From the NCBI GenBank assembly GCA_029449245.1, contig JANATF010000006.1, forward strand, positions 930,001-994,000: DNA of 64,000 nucleotides, given 5' to 3'. Of the stretch, positions 12,148 to 23,786 are shown piece by piece. The position numbers and the translations under genes were made by a program. Origin of the DNA: Mortierella alpina. Taxonomy: Eukaryota > Mortierellomycota > Mortierellomycetes > Mortierellales > Mortierellaceae. The notes beneath the pieces were generated by a model that was given only the letters and a program-made list of their open reading frames with translations, was not told where the DNA came from and searched no databases. Each line of letters begins with the position of its first letter. Position 1 is the first letter of the stretch.

Positions 12148-12322
12148 ATTGGCTGGGACAACGCGAAGAATCGGCTGGATTTCAAAGCACTCTTTTTCCA
12201 GGTTGGAGCGTTTGGAGTTGATGGAGGCTGCAAACTCCTATCCCTCCTTCGAGTCCACAGCAGGACATGAAAATGGGAAAAAAGAGAGAGAAAAAGGCGG
12301 GATGTGGTCCCGCCCTTTTATA
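12148..12322 (-). promoter_or_regulatory. Conserved promoter-like block upstream of MFS paralogue 3
   Basis: On the plus strand it reads ATTGGCTGGG (12148-12157), GATTTCAAAGCA (12178-12189), then an inverted repeat AAAGGCGGGA-TGTGG-TCCCGCC (12293-12314) running into CTTTTATATGG. On the gene strand this ends in TATAAAAGGGCGGG, very like paralogue 1. It lies 490-666 bp before the ATG, much further than in paralogue 1. A 5' UTR intron, or the promoter of a lost fourth copy, would explain the distance. The rest of 11657-13063 shows no gene. Confidence 0.4.
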
Positions 12323-13063
12323 TGGGTCCATCGAGGAATCCCCGCCATTTTTGTCATATATGTTTCATTCCCCGTGTTCCTCGCCTGAAGTTGGTGCCTC
12401 GCATAGGTTTCGCACAAGCCGTAGCTGCATCCTCCAGCGCCTACCCTACCCTACCGTGACCAGTGAGTGTGAAGGAGCGCATAGGACCATCGATTGACGA
12501 GAGAGTTGCAGATATTGATATGACTCCGTTCCACTTGCGAAAGGATGCGTTGGCGTTCAAAATGGGCAATGTCTCAGTCCAGGCGTACACTTGGCGATGC
12601 ATTGTGGTCCCTGTAGATCATTAACCGTCAACAAACGCAGGCTCTTTCCCTTTCACTGCATGGAGACAGAGAAGAGGACACATGCAACTGTTGTGGAAGC
12701 AAACCACAGGATCTCGCTTTGTTGTAGTTCCCAGTTCTTGGTCTAGTGAGTCATGAAACAACTACTGAGTGCCTTATCTCGCAAACTCGTAGCCCTTTGT
12801 ACAGATTACAATTTCGAGGTAGCTGCTTAGCTTTGCTCCAGTACTTTGGTAAGATGTAGTACCACACAATAAACAGCTTCATAAGTCTCATTCCACGTAG
12901 TGTTGAAATGTTGGTACAACGCAGATATATGCCAAAGGTCTAAACGTGTGCACCTGCATCCTTGCGGGGCTTCGTTTGGTTTGTCAATGGGCAAAAGACG
13001 GTGTACCTTAAAGGTTATCTCGGGGTTTGACACTTTTGGTAAAAGGCACTCACCGCGAGGGTG

Positions 13064-13802
13064 TCATTCTGCTGAAGGTGGCGAAGATGAGTTGTCCCCC
13101 AGATACATGTTCACCTGAAGTCTTCTCACTGCATAAATGAGTGCTCTCTCATCACATTGGGCCTCCGAGTCGGCTTTTTCTTGTTCAAGTATGGCCGTTT
13201 CAGAGCTGCTGCCGCTGCTGCGTAACTCGGAAGGCGGGAGACCTGAAAGTCTCTTGAGAAATGGCGTGATACTGAAATATGATCAACAGCGGTTTGTCCG
13301 AATGCGCGCTTCACCACCGGCATGCCATTTATTCCAAAGAATTGCTGGGTGCTGGGTGCATTCTCTTTCAAAACCAATGTGTCGGGGACCGGAATCGGTG
13401 GGAAGGATTTATCAAACAGTTCCACCTTTCCAACGTACTGTATATACATGGATCATCACTCTTTTTTTTCTTTCGCCAATGTACGATCTCATACGTCTGG
13501 CATATCGCCCATTGCCTTCTCTTTGCTGTAATGATATCGGATCCACTTCCTGCAAGGGCGATGGAGTGGGCACCAAGTAACAACGATCTGATAAAGTGAC
13601 GCCTGCTCTCCCACCCCTCCTCGACTTCTGAAGTGCCCTTCAAATGTATGCACTTTAAACCATATACAATAGTGAGTTTCCGACGCTATGACATAAGTCG
13701 TTCTAGAGGCGAATTCATGAATGATGATATATCCTCTTGAAGCCAACGATTGCGTTCAAGACCGAGCCATGCCTCGGACTTGGGCTTTTTCTTTTGAGCC
13801 AT
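13064..13802 (-). CDS. Unknown small four-exon gene
   Basis: Not recognised as a known family. Proposed exons are 13802-13693, 13549-13495, 13437-13315 and 13252-13064, joining in frame to 158 residues. It starts MAQKKKPKSEAWLGLERNRW and the last exon ends NSSSPPSAE before TGA. The last exon has a charged helical stretch (ILEQEKADSEAQCDERALIYAV). Introns are GT-AG with CAG, CAG and AAG acceptors. The first donor (AT/GTCATA) is weak, and the third exon's 3' end is chosen for frame, so both are provisional. The parts are too short and too split to be obvious as one frame, but three successive pieces look coding. It is divergent from the Zn2Cys6 gene. Confidence 0.5.
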
Positions 13803-14863
13803 TTATCTCCTCGGCAATTGCTCATTTTTTGGCGCATGTGGGAGCAATCACAGGTGTCTATGACTTGGCTGCAAGGAGGCTCGCTAGACACCGACATGCA
13901 CAAGTTTCGGACAATTGCTTCTGGGTGGTCTTTTGTTCGTGTCTGATACCAGTCGCGCTCCCAGTTTGTGCCATCGTGCAATGGGGCAGCTGGAGGGGCG
14001 CAAACATCTTCTGTCCATGTATCGCATGGAAATGTACGTCTTTTCGCATTGTCTCGGGCGTGCCTGTGTTTGCCTCTCTGTCTCTGGCTTGTTTTGGAGG
14101 GTCGGAAGGGCAGGAAGGTGCAGGGAGGTGCAGTGGACGCCTGGTGTTGGCAGGGCGTTGCGAGGCTTGCTTGGATTGCCGGACGACGAGGCCACGCCCT
14201 TTCGGACGGGCTCACTGCTTTTGGACACCCAGCCAGCGCCCACGATGGATGCAAATGGGAATAGACAGCCGAGAGTGCGCTGCTGTTCTCGCACGCCTGC
14301 CCCTGTCTGTTTTTTGTTGTCGGGCCAATATTTCCACTCCGCCCTGTTCCCTGGCCCTGCTCTCGCTGCTCGGTACACCTGCGGAGACGCATCTCGCTTA
14401 TCAGATTTCTCTGTCTTTGGTGCTCTGCTATTCCTGGTCATCGGACGGAGTGCCGCAGGGAGACAACAAACAGCGGCGACGGAACATCTTTTTCTTGCTG
14501 CTCGACTACTCTTTTTCTCCTCTCACACTCCTCACACTCCTCTGCTCCGTTCGTCTTCGTCTCCCTCGTCCCTCTTCTTTTTTTTTTTCACACCTTCGGA
14601 TCTTTGCTTTTTGCATCCCTCGCCTTTGCTTGTAACGTACTCGGCCACACTCCACAGACACATTCATTCACTCGCTCAATTGCACCCACACTCGCACCCA
14701 CAGCCAGTCGACGCTCCTTTTCGTAAGCCCTGCGCATTCGACCCCACCTCGGCATTTGTTTTCCTTTTTGCCCGATTTGAGTTCATCAGCTGATCCACCG
14801 CACGCACTCGCACACCTCCCCGCCTTTCCTCATCTGTCCTCGCAGTCCAGAAAAAGAATCCAC
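13803..14863. other. Shared upstream region of divergent gene pair
   Basis: Lies between the small minus-strand gene and the Zn2Cys6 regulator. The right part (14490-14860) is strongly CT-rich, as expected for a fungal promoter and 5' UTR. Long frames here on both strands have no domain and skewed composition, so I treat them as non-coding. Confidence 0.5.
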
Positions 14864-16672
14864 ATGGCGACATCAACACTGCAGCTGTTGCCCTCCGCCA
14901 ACGACATTGCCCAGCTGGATCCCGCCTCGCTTGCAGCCATACCGGGCGTGGCCTATGACTTAAAGCGTCTCAAGGTCTACTCGTCCTGCCTGCGCTGCAG
15001 AGCCAAGAAGGTCAAGTGCGACCGCAAGGAGCCCTGCTCCCGCTGCGAAAAGCACTCGGTCGAGTGCTCCTACCGCGAACTCGCCTCGGTCCAGCTCGAC
15101 ATTCGCCAGTTCCAGCGCCATCTTAACAACCCGAAAATCCGCAAGGACGGTGCTGGCATCATCACATCCACCGCCACGCCTGTCATCACCCTGCCCTCGG
15201 CCGCCCGGTCTACCGGTGTCCACCCTACACCCGTCTCAACCTCGCCCTCACTCTCGCCAGCCCGCGGAGGCAGCAGCCATGACAACAGCCGCAGCTCCAG
15301 AGATGGAGGCAGAGAATACATTGCGTCAGCCTCTTGTTCCCCGTCCCTCGCTTCAGCCTACAGCCCACCCGCCCTCGAATACTCGGCCCAGCAGACAATC
15401 CGTGAATTTACAGACATCGAAGGCTCCTCCAGCAGACCCGCTGCCATAGACCGTGCCCGCGTCCTCAAGGTCCATCGCCGGAAGCCCTCCAAGTCCGCGA
15501 ATGCGAGCGAAGAGAGCTGTTCGGAGCCGCACTGCACACGTATGGACCTGAGGGACATCACGAGAGACATCAGTGAGCAAGTCGACAGAGTCCGTCTCTC
15601 CGAGTCCGAGGACCGTGCTGAAGACACAGCCATGGCTGCAATCCCCTCAGACCACCCACAGCACGACAACGCCGACGTGCCCATCTGGCGCGCGCAAGCC
15701 ATTGGCAAGCACAAGCAGACGGTCCACGAGCAAGACTTGGCAGAAACATTTGGCCTCGCTGCGTATCTCAAGGCCAAAGAGATGGAGATCTCGCAGGACC
15801 CTGGTCGAGCTGGCCAGACCATCGATTATGAGATGGAACTAGAGCGCGCGCTTGCCCAGCGCATGCCCACCTCCTTTTCGCGCCCAGAACGGTCGTTCTC
15901 GCGCGCTCGCAAGAACGGGCTGTCTTCTTCCTATTGCCCGTCAACTCCATATGCCCGACCCTCGCATTGTCAGCTTTCTTCAACCTCGTCATCGTCTAGT
16001 CCCAGTACCAACCCAAGCAAGTCGAGCGCAAAGGGACATTCCGCTTCGAGCACTGCCTCTGCACAGCCCCCTGCCGCTGCCCAATGCTGTTGCCAGATTG
16101 CTGCTCAACAAGGCCAGGCCCTGGGGTCCTGCCCATACTCGAATGTGAGCCACGCTGGATACGAAAACCAGTCCGTGCCGTCATCCCCTGCCCCATCCTC
16201 CTCTCAGTCTCCCAACATTGGTTACGAGGACACGCCTCGCATCGCCTACTCGCCTTCGTACTCTCCAGGATACAAACAGAAGGAGCACGAGGAAGTCTCC
16301 TCCAGCATTGTTGCTGGTTCTTCTCAAAAGCCATTTCCACCCCAGATCAAGACATGGTCTCCGTCTTATTCTACCATCCTGCCTCCACTCTCTATATCGC
16401 CATCGTCTCACTCATCGTCGTCCATGAACATGGATGTCTGCTCGCCCAGAATGGAGTTACCGCCGATCCGCCTGCCGCCATTGTCGTCTTCTGATCGTCC
16501 CACGCTCGTGGTCGGTCGCGATGATGAGGAGCCTGTCCAGATTGAGTGCAAATACAACGAGCCAAACGTGGATGCCTGGGACTTGATCGAGAAGCCCATC
16601 TCACGGACAGTCCCCGTGACAACGAAGCGAGGCCGGTCTGTCAAGATGGAGATGGGCTGGATCTTGTCATAA
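14864..16672 (+). CDS. Zn2Cys6 binuclear-cluster transcription factor
   Basis: A single exon of 602 residues. Cysteines 42, 45, 52, 58, 61 and 68 fit C-x2-C-x6-C-x5-C-x2-C-x6-C, the fungal GAL4-type DNA-binding cluster, with the basic RAKKVK between the second and third. The rest is long Ser/Pro/Thr-rich, probably disordered sequence. Tyr-Ser-Pro-like repeats appear near residues 450-480 (SPAPSSSQSPN, AYSPSYSPGY). The tail is well conserved-looking (CKYNEPNVDAWDLIEKPI). No fungal_trans middle-homology domain was seen. An in-frame ATG lies at 14756, but it would put CT-rich leader into the protein, so the ATG at 14864 is preferred. Expected to act in the nucleus. Targets unknown. Confidence 0.85.
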   Translation: MATSTLQLLPSANDIAQLDPASLAAIPGVAYDLKRLKVYSSCLRCRAKKVKCDRKEPCSRCEKHSVECSYRELASVQLDIRQFQRHLNNPKIRKDGAGIITSTATPVITLPSAARSTGVHPTPVSTSPSLSPARGGSSHDNSRSSRDGGREYIASASCSPSLASAYSPPALEYSAQQTIREFTDIEGSSSRPAAIDRARVLKVHRRKPSKSANASEESCSEPHCTRMDLRDITRDISEQVDRVRLSESEDRAEDTAMAAIPSDHPQHDNADVPIWRAQAIGKHKQTVHEQDLAETFGLAAYLKAKEMEISQDPGRAGQTIDYEMELERALAQRMPTSFSRPERSFSRARKNGLSSSYCPSTPYARPSHCQLSSTSSSSSPSTNPSKSSAKGHSASSTASAQPPAAAQCCCQIAAQQGQALGSCPYSNVSHAGYENQSVPSSPAPSSSQSPNIGYEDTPRIAYSPSYSPGYKQKEHEEVSSSIVAGSSQKPFPPQIKTWSPSYSTILPPLSISPSSHSSSSMNMDVCSPRMELPPIRLPPLSSSDRPTLVVGRDDEEPVQIECKYNEPNVDAWDLIEKPISRTVPVTTKRGRSVKMEMGWILS

Positions 16673-17738
16673 ATACAGTAGAAAGGAAAGAAGGCGACCG
16701 GAAACCTAAAGCAGAGGTGAGATACCCCCCCACGGAGGTCCCAGAGAAGTTACATTAGCTAGCAGAACCTCGTATACAACTTAGCCCACCATAATTAGCA
16801 TTTTCTCTTTTTGTTTCTTTTGCACAATTGTAATATTAAAAACGCCAGAAAGAGTCGTTTGGAATTTGAAGGCAGGTTTCCTTGACTGGAGAGTGTTCGT
16901 TGAGCGCCTTTTTCTTATTAGAGTTTGCGGCCAACGACAGAGTCAGAGAAGTTCCTGCTCCACGGGGCAGATCCAATTCTTTCTGTGCAATAGAGCATCA
17001 GTAGCCTCCAAATGTTCTGCGGGTGCGAAGGTTGGCCGATCCACTCGAAAATCTAGTTTTCGGATCAGCTCTCGTATTCACTCGCTTACTCTCCCCTGAT
17101 TGTTGTTTGTATGCATCTCAGTCTTGCTTTTTTTTTTTGTTTGTTCTCGAAAGCGTTGAACGATCGCGCCATTTCTTGCTCCAAACTGGCCACTCACCAT
17201 TCGTTCCTGTTACGCGAGACCAAAGCGGTGGCCGGATACCTTAGGAAGGGTTCATGGGCGTAGTATTCAAAAAGATCACAGTCAGGCCATCATGCAGCAA
17301 GAGAGCGAGTACATGCACTTAAAGGATCCGCCTTTATGGACAGACGTGTTGCGGCTGGAGTCTTTTCTGGCTTGCAACACAGACTTGAGGGACGGAGAAA
17401 TGGAGAGTGAGAAAAAAAAATAGACCCCAGATACGAAATCTGAGCACAAAAGCACGCATTGTTTTTAGACTGCAGTCAGGCTGTGTCCGCTGCCCGAGCG
17501 ATGTGATTCGCCATCCACGCTCGACAATGCCTCTTTGACCTGTGGTCTTTGCCACCTGGCCACGCTGACCCCATCATCGCACCCGTCACTCTACTTGTGT
17601 GGTATAAAAGGCCACCTGCGCCGGCCTGCTTTCGTTTCTTATCTTCCTTCCATCCCATCTTCATCCTCCCACACTCCTAGCTCTGTCTGCCTCCCCCTTC
17701 TTCCTCAACACTCACTTTGTTTAACCACCACTAGAATC
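16673..17738. other. Intergenic, upstream of sulfhydrylase gene
   Basis: Holds the 3' flank of the Zn2Cys6 gene and the promoter of the next gene. No coding region was seen. TATAAAAG at 17603-17610 is followed by a CT-rich leader up to the ATG at 17739. Confidence 0.5.
17603..17610 (+). promoter_or_regulatory. TATA box of O-acetylhomoserine sulfhydrylase gene
   Basis: TATAAAAG lies 129 bp before the start codon, followed by a pyrimidine-rich leader. No clear CACGTG site was seen nearby. Confidence 0.6.
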
Positions 17739-19732
<1,994 letters not shown>

Positions 19733-20568
19733 GCGCGAAAAAAAACAACCTCAAGAAAAGACGGGAAGCGGGAGCTAGATCATAACGCGTCCTCCCACTC
19801 TGGTCTTTTGTCATGCCATCTCTTTGTAAATAAGCGCATCACAAGCAAAAAACAAGAATAAACCCGTATATACCACCGCATTTGCTGCGCTATAGAGCGA
19901 GAAAAGTGTGCACCCGGATTCGTCCAGGCATTCTTGCTATCCCTCATACATAATACAATACTCAGCACTTTTGACTTCTTCCCTCGTGTTCGTAAACGCG
20001 TAAAGATTGTACTGGCTTGCTGTGTATGTTCGCGAATCAGCCTCAATGGGATTACGCGGTCTCAAGTGAAAGGGAGGCTCGCGCATGTATGTCTCAAATC
20101 AGAATCCATGCGCGCGAGGTAACGCTCGTTGCTCCGATCAAAAAGACAGGGGTAGGAGGCGTGCATGTAATCACGATGTACAGTACTGCAGTCTCTATCT
20201 GTGAGTCTCCATCTGGCATGGCGTACTGCTTCAGTATCCCCTGTACCGGAGCACGTTCTATTCTATACATTGCTCCATGATTGGCAAGGCTTCGCCAAGC
20301 ACAACTCATAAGTTGCAAACCAGTTCCTATCGTCCACATAGCTTGCCTGAAGATAGTGAAGATATATACAAACCTTGACCATCGCTTCTTAGAGAAAACT
20401 CGAAAGTTTTGTGATCGCAAGTGCATTGCTGGAATGCATATATATCTAAAAGGAGCATTTTGCCGATCGATTCACACGGCGGAAGATACCAAAATGGAAA
20501 AGGGACGATCATACTTGGTAACCATCACTTCACTGCTTTAAAAGCAACGACGGAACCGCCAAAATACA
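19733..20568. other. Intergenic, no gene seen
   Basis: The 3' flank of the sulfhydrylase gene up to the left target duplication of the Mutator-like element. Only short unsupported frames. Confidence 0.45.
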
Positions 20569-20577
20569 CCAGAATGC

Positions 20578-20755
20578 GGAACAACATATATACACACGGG
20601 TGTGTATCTATATATACACGGGGGCGTGTTTATATGTTCATGTCGGGTGTATGCAACACGGAAAACCTGGATGCACAGGGATGTGTATGGCTGAATACAC
20701 TGGGGTGTGTATGGAAGCGTGTCCTGAGAAAACCCCTTTAGATACACACCCCTAC
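20578..20755 (+). repeat. Left terminal inverted repeat of the MULE-like element
   Basis: Contains several short palindromes of the form ACACgGGTGTGT, ACACGGGGGCGTGT and ACACTGGGGTGTGT separated by AT-rich spacers. It aligns to the complement of 21354-21524 with scattered substitutions and small gaps. Confidence 0.65.
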
Positions 20756-21353
20756 TCCTACCTCTACCCTTTTTTCGCCCAAAGCATGCCTCCATGTATT
20801 GATAATGGCTATGCCGGCTATCCTTGTGAGTAAGAGCCCGAACGACTCTCACATAGGTTTAGAATGGCAAGAGTATTATTGTAGAGAGCAATAACTCCAT
20901 GAGTGAGATTGATGTCCTTTCTCCATGACATCCTACGCTTGAAATTGATGTGGAGCGCCAATCAACTAGCCGTTGAAGTGCTGAAATACATCCATTGATC
21001 CACAACAGACCAGCCTGAAAGCGAAACGGTGACCAAAAGCAAGGTTGATTGATATTCTTGCTGGTAGCTACGAGCTCCCGTGTCATGCCATCATACCGTC
21101 ACTCTTCGCGTAGGACTGTGAGGATACGCGCGCGCGTGAGAAGGGGAAAAGACACAAATGACGCAGAACATTAGGAGCAATTACCGTGAATCTATGATTT
21201 ATAAGAACCGTGGCCGTAACAGAGGAGGCAGTGGAGAGCTATGGTAATATAAGATGAAGCCATTGCCTAGGGATCCACACCCATATAACGCGCTGCTTAG
21301 GCATTCATACCACTCTCGAGTCGCACTTCATCACCTTTTTCATTAAAAACAAA

Positions 21354-21524
21354 GTAGGGGAGGTGTGTATCTAAAAGGGTTTTCACAGGACACGCTTCCA
21401 TACACCCCCCTGTGTTTTCAGCCATGCACACCCCCGTGTATGTATCTTTTCACCTAAGAAAAAATTATATACACGGAGGGGCGTGTATATACAGATACAC
21501 ACCCGTGTGCGTGTATGTTCTTCC
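21354..21524 (-). repeat. Right terminal inverted repeat of the MULE-like element
   Basis: The complement reads as the left repeat: the GGAAGAACATA end, an ACACGGGTGTGTATCT block, a TGTATGGAAGCGTGTCCTG block, and GATACACACC at the inner end. Confidence 0.65.
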
Positions 21525-21612
21525 CCAGAATGCGTGGCCAACGAGGAGATGTGGATCATCGTTGACGAGGAAAAAAAAAGTGAAAAATGGCTTTGTAAAA
21601 AATGAAAAAGAT

Positions 21613-21685
21613 TGGAGAACCTGGGCATCGATCCCAGTGCCTCTCGCATGCTAAGCGAGCGCTCTACCATTTGAGCTAGATCCCC
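21613..21685 (-). tRNA. tRNA-Ala (anticodon AGC)
   Basis: A 73-nt cloverleaf without intron. The acceptor is GGGGATC with GTTCTCC plus discriminator A. The D arm is GCTC/GAGC, and the anticodon arm CTCGC-TTAGCAT-GCGAG gives AGC. The variable loop is AGGCA, and the T arm is CTGGG-ATCGATG-CCCAG. A run of T residues directly follows on the transcribed strand (complement of 21600-21611), fitting a Pol III terminator. The acceptor stem has a T6:T mismatch and a G3:T wobble. It lies 79 bp from the MULE-like element's right target duplication. Confidence 0.9.
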
Positions 21686-22042
21686 ATTCCAGTGAATTCC
21701 TATTGGATGGAAATGTTTCAGATTTGGATAGTGGTGTATCAGTGAACACTTACACACTTAAGGGTCCCACCGAGCTTTGTCGAGCCTTTAAAAAAAAAAG
21801 TGTCGAGCCGTTGAAAAGCCCGCGAAAAGCCCCTTCTTGTCGCCTAAGGTCTAGCGCAACCAGACGGATACCTACTGATGAAGGCCACTTCTCAGGAGTA
21901 TTATGGTGGAAAAATTGTGGCCACTATAGAAGGGTGAACATTGGTCAAAGTCGTTATCAAAATTAGATTTGGATTTAGCCATACAGGCAGGAGGACGCGG
22001 AAGTCCGTAGGACGACGCAGATTGCTACATGACGGGAATCAC

Positions 22043-22633
22043 ATGGTTAATAAGCAAGAGAAAGTGTGGGGACTTAGGAGGAAGAAGGCGGAGGAAAACA
22101 ACAAGCCGTTCACGACGCCAAGACCAACGTTTACAACGTTGCCGGCAAACGATATCAAGGTGTCGCGAATCTGGGCAGGGCAAGGACAGGTTGACCTTTC
22201 ACAAGGGCAGGAGGGCAGGGACAAGGGAAGTGGTAAGACAGGATGGTTCAGGGTATGATCAAGGATGTATTCAAGTTACTAGGTAAAGAGCAACTGTAGA
22301 GAGGGAACTACAGACTATATATACTAAACACTGAGCCCAGCGCGTAATGCCACTTTGACCCATAGTCACCGGTCAGGACATAATTCAAGGCATTCAGTAA
22401 AAAGGGGGCGCATGTCGACAAGGCATTAAAAGGCGAAATAAGGCATGGCCTAGGATACTACGCTTATCCTAGGGCCGAGTACGCGACACAAGGGCTCCCT
22501 CTTCTGGATCACCTGCGCGGGAGACAGGATCCGATCTGAGACTGACAACGACGACGACAGCGATGACAACGCTGGTTCGACCCCACGAACGACTGGCACG
22601 TTCATGATCTACACCGAGAACTGGTACCCATGA
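22043..22633 (+). pseudogene. ORF relic interrupted by a solo LTR
   Basis: A frame starting at ATG 22043 (MVNKQEKVWGLRRKK) runs to 22160, where a solo LTR begins. With the LTR and one copy of its target repeat ignored, the frame continues without a stop through SLFWITCAGDRIR and an acidic Asp-rich stretch to TGA at 22631-22633. The frame is also open upstream of 22043. From about 22580 a second frame reads VPMILATIWAVVFAT and YIRKWIW, somewhat like the tail of a LINE polyprotein. I do not recognise the family. A retroelement protein relic is the best guess. Confidence 0.4.
22161..22488 (-). repeat. Solo LTR of the same chromovirus family
   Basis: A 328-bp sequence with the TGTCG...CGACA ends of the complete element's LTRs (40915-41242 and 46194-46521). 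It differs from them at about 11 positions by eye (roughly 3%). It is flanked on both sides by CAAGG (22156-22160 and 22489-22493), a perfect 5-bp target duplication. It is therefore a genuine insertion that later lost its interior by LTR-LTR recombination, and is older than the complete copy. Confidence 0.9.
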
Positions 22634-23140
22634 TTTTGGCCACCATATGGGCAGTAGTGTTCGCGACAAGCAATAGCACCGCAAGATACATGGTTGCGCG
22701 ATTTGTACAGGCCATCGAGGAGTACATACGCAAATGGATCTGGAACAGTCGATGTGAACTCACTGTCGACTGGGAGAAAATCGGAAACGCGCCCAAGGAC
22801 GTATGAGTGTTGGGGTTCACTCTGGGAGCAGTGATGATTTCTCCGATCTATCCTTGAGAAAGGAACTCGCGGTTGAGGTGAAAGTGACAAATGCAGCAGC
22901 GGACGAGCGAGTCGTTGCAAAGTTTGTTTTTGATCAACGACTCCGACTAAAAGAGGCCTAGTGTCCAACGGGTTACGTAGAGGACGGGTCCGGCCGTTCA
23001 TCGCCTGGAGTTATGGATACGGAGGGGTACTGGCAGGCGCGGGCTGGCGCGGCAGTAACGGGAGAGCCGTGGTTGCTCAACTAACAGCCTAATCCAACAT
23101 AGTTATGAATTCCTGTGCTCCCGGGGATCGTAGTTAAAAC

Positions 23141-23156
23141 AAAAAAAAAAAAAAAA
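23141..23156 (+). repeat. Poly-A tract at the end of a possible retroposed unit
   Basis: A run of 16 A (preceded by aaaac) is followed by GGACGATGCGGAGG...GTCCGTAGTACGAAGCAGAT (23157-23191). That resembles GGACGCGGA..GTCCGTAGGACGACGCAGAT at about 21992-22022, near the start of the ORF relic. An A-tail with a direct repeat would suit an old LINE or processed insertion, but the repeats have drifted. Confidence 0.35.
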
Positions 23157-23786
23157 GGACGATGCGGAGGAGGTCCGTAGTACGAAGCAGATAGTTATCG
23201 TTGACAAGTTAATATTATGATGACACTGCGGATGGGCGTTCATGTATATAGCTATCTGGTCGGTAGTGTACAATCAGCTACAATACGTCCGAATATTCGC
23301 CACTAGAGATTGCGTTAGCACAAGGGCCGTTGTAGCACACAAGCTGTGTTCCCAGAATACTGTTCGCTATCATGGTACAGCAATCGCCATGTAAGTTCCA
23401 ATGAAGCCGCAGGGCTTGGTATAGCAGTGTCGGCACAAATGTTTAGAGGGGAATAAGTTATACGAATTTCAGTTCAAATCACCGAGACATGTCGGGCAGT
23501 ACCAGGCATCGATTGGGGAGATATGCGTTCTATTCAACTTCCTAATCTGCTGCTCATTATATATAGACTAATCATGTAGATACGGATATGTTGGACTCTT
23601 CAACGAAAGAAGATATATAAAAAAAAAAAGAGTCCAGCCAACTTTCAACTATTCGATGTCCCGTTTTCTTTCCTTGATCATCAAAAAACAACGAAAAAAA
23701 CAGAACGCTCCATCCCATAGTGCCATTATTCTTTGTTGGATATTTTTTTGCTGCGCTTGTCGTATTTTTTTTCCTCTTCTCATTTC
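23157..23786. other. Intergenic, no gene seen
   Basis: AT-rich spacer between the repeat island and the 3' end of the septin gene. No supported frame. Confidence 0.45.

Larger units (their letters stand above)
20578..21524. mobile_element. Non-autonomous Mutator-like (MULE) element, 947 bp
   Basis: The ends are inverted copies of each other (20578-20755 and 21354-21524), starting GGAACAACATA and, on the complement, GGAAGAACATA. A perfect 9-bp direct repeat, CCAGAATGC, flanks the element at 20569-20577 and 21525-21533. Long terminal inverted repeats plus a 9-bp target duplication are the hallmark of the Mutator superfamily. The roughly 600-bp interior has no transposase frame, so the copy depends on another element. 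The inverted repeats are themselves made of palindromic TACAC..GGGTGTGTA units. No cargo gene was seen. Confidence 0.65.

Noticed and set aside
13721-14793. Two long overlapping frames (about 300 codons each) on the plus strand before the Zn2Cys6 gene
   Set aside because: Odd composition rich in Cys/Leu/Phe from CT-rich DNA, no conserved motif, and overlap with the proposed small minus-strand gene. Better explained as promoter and leader.
20538-20852. Minus-strand frame of 104 codons in the left MULE repeat (and a similar one in the right repeat)
   Set aside because: Translation of palindromic repeat DNA. The similarity between the two comes from the inverted repeats.
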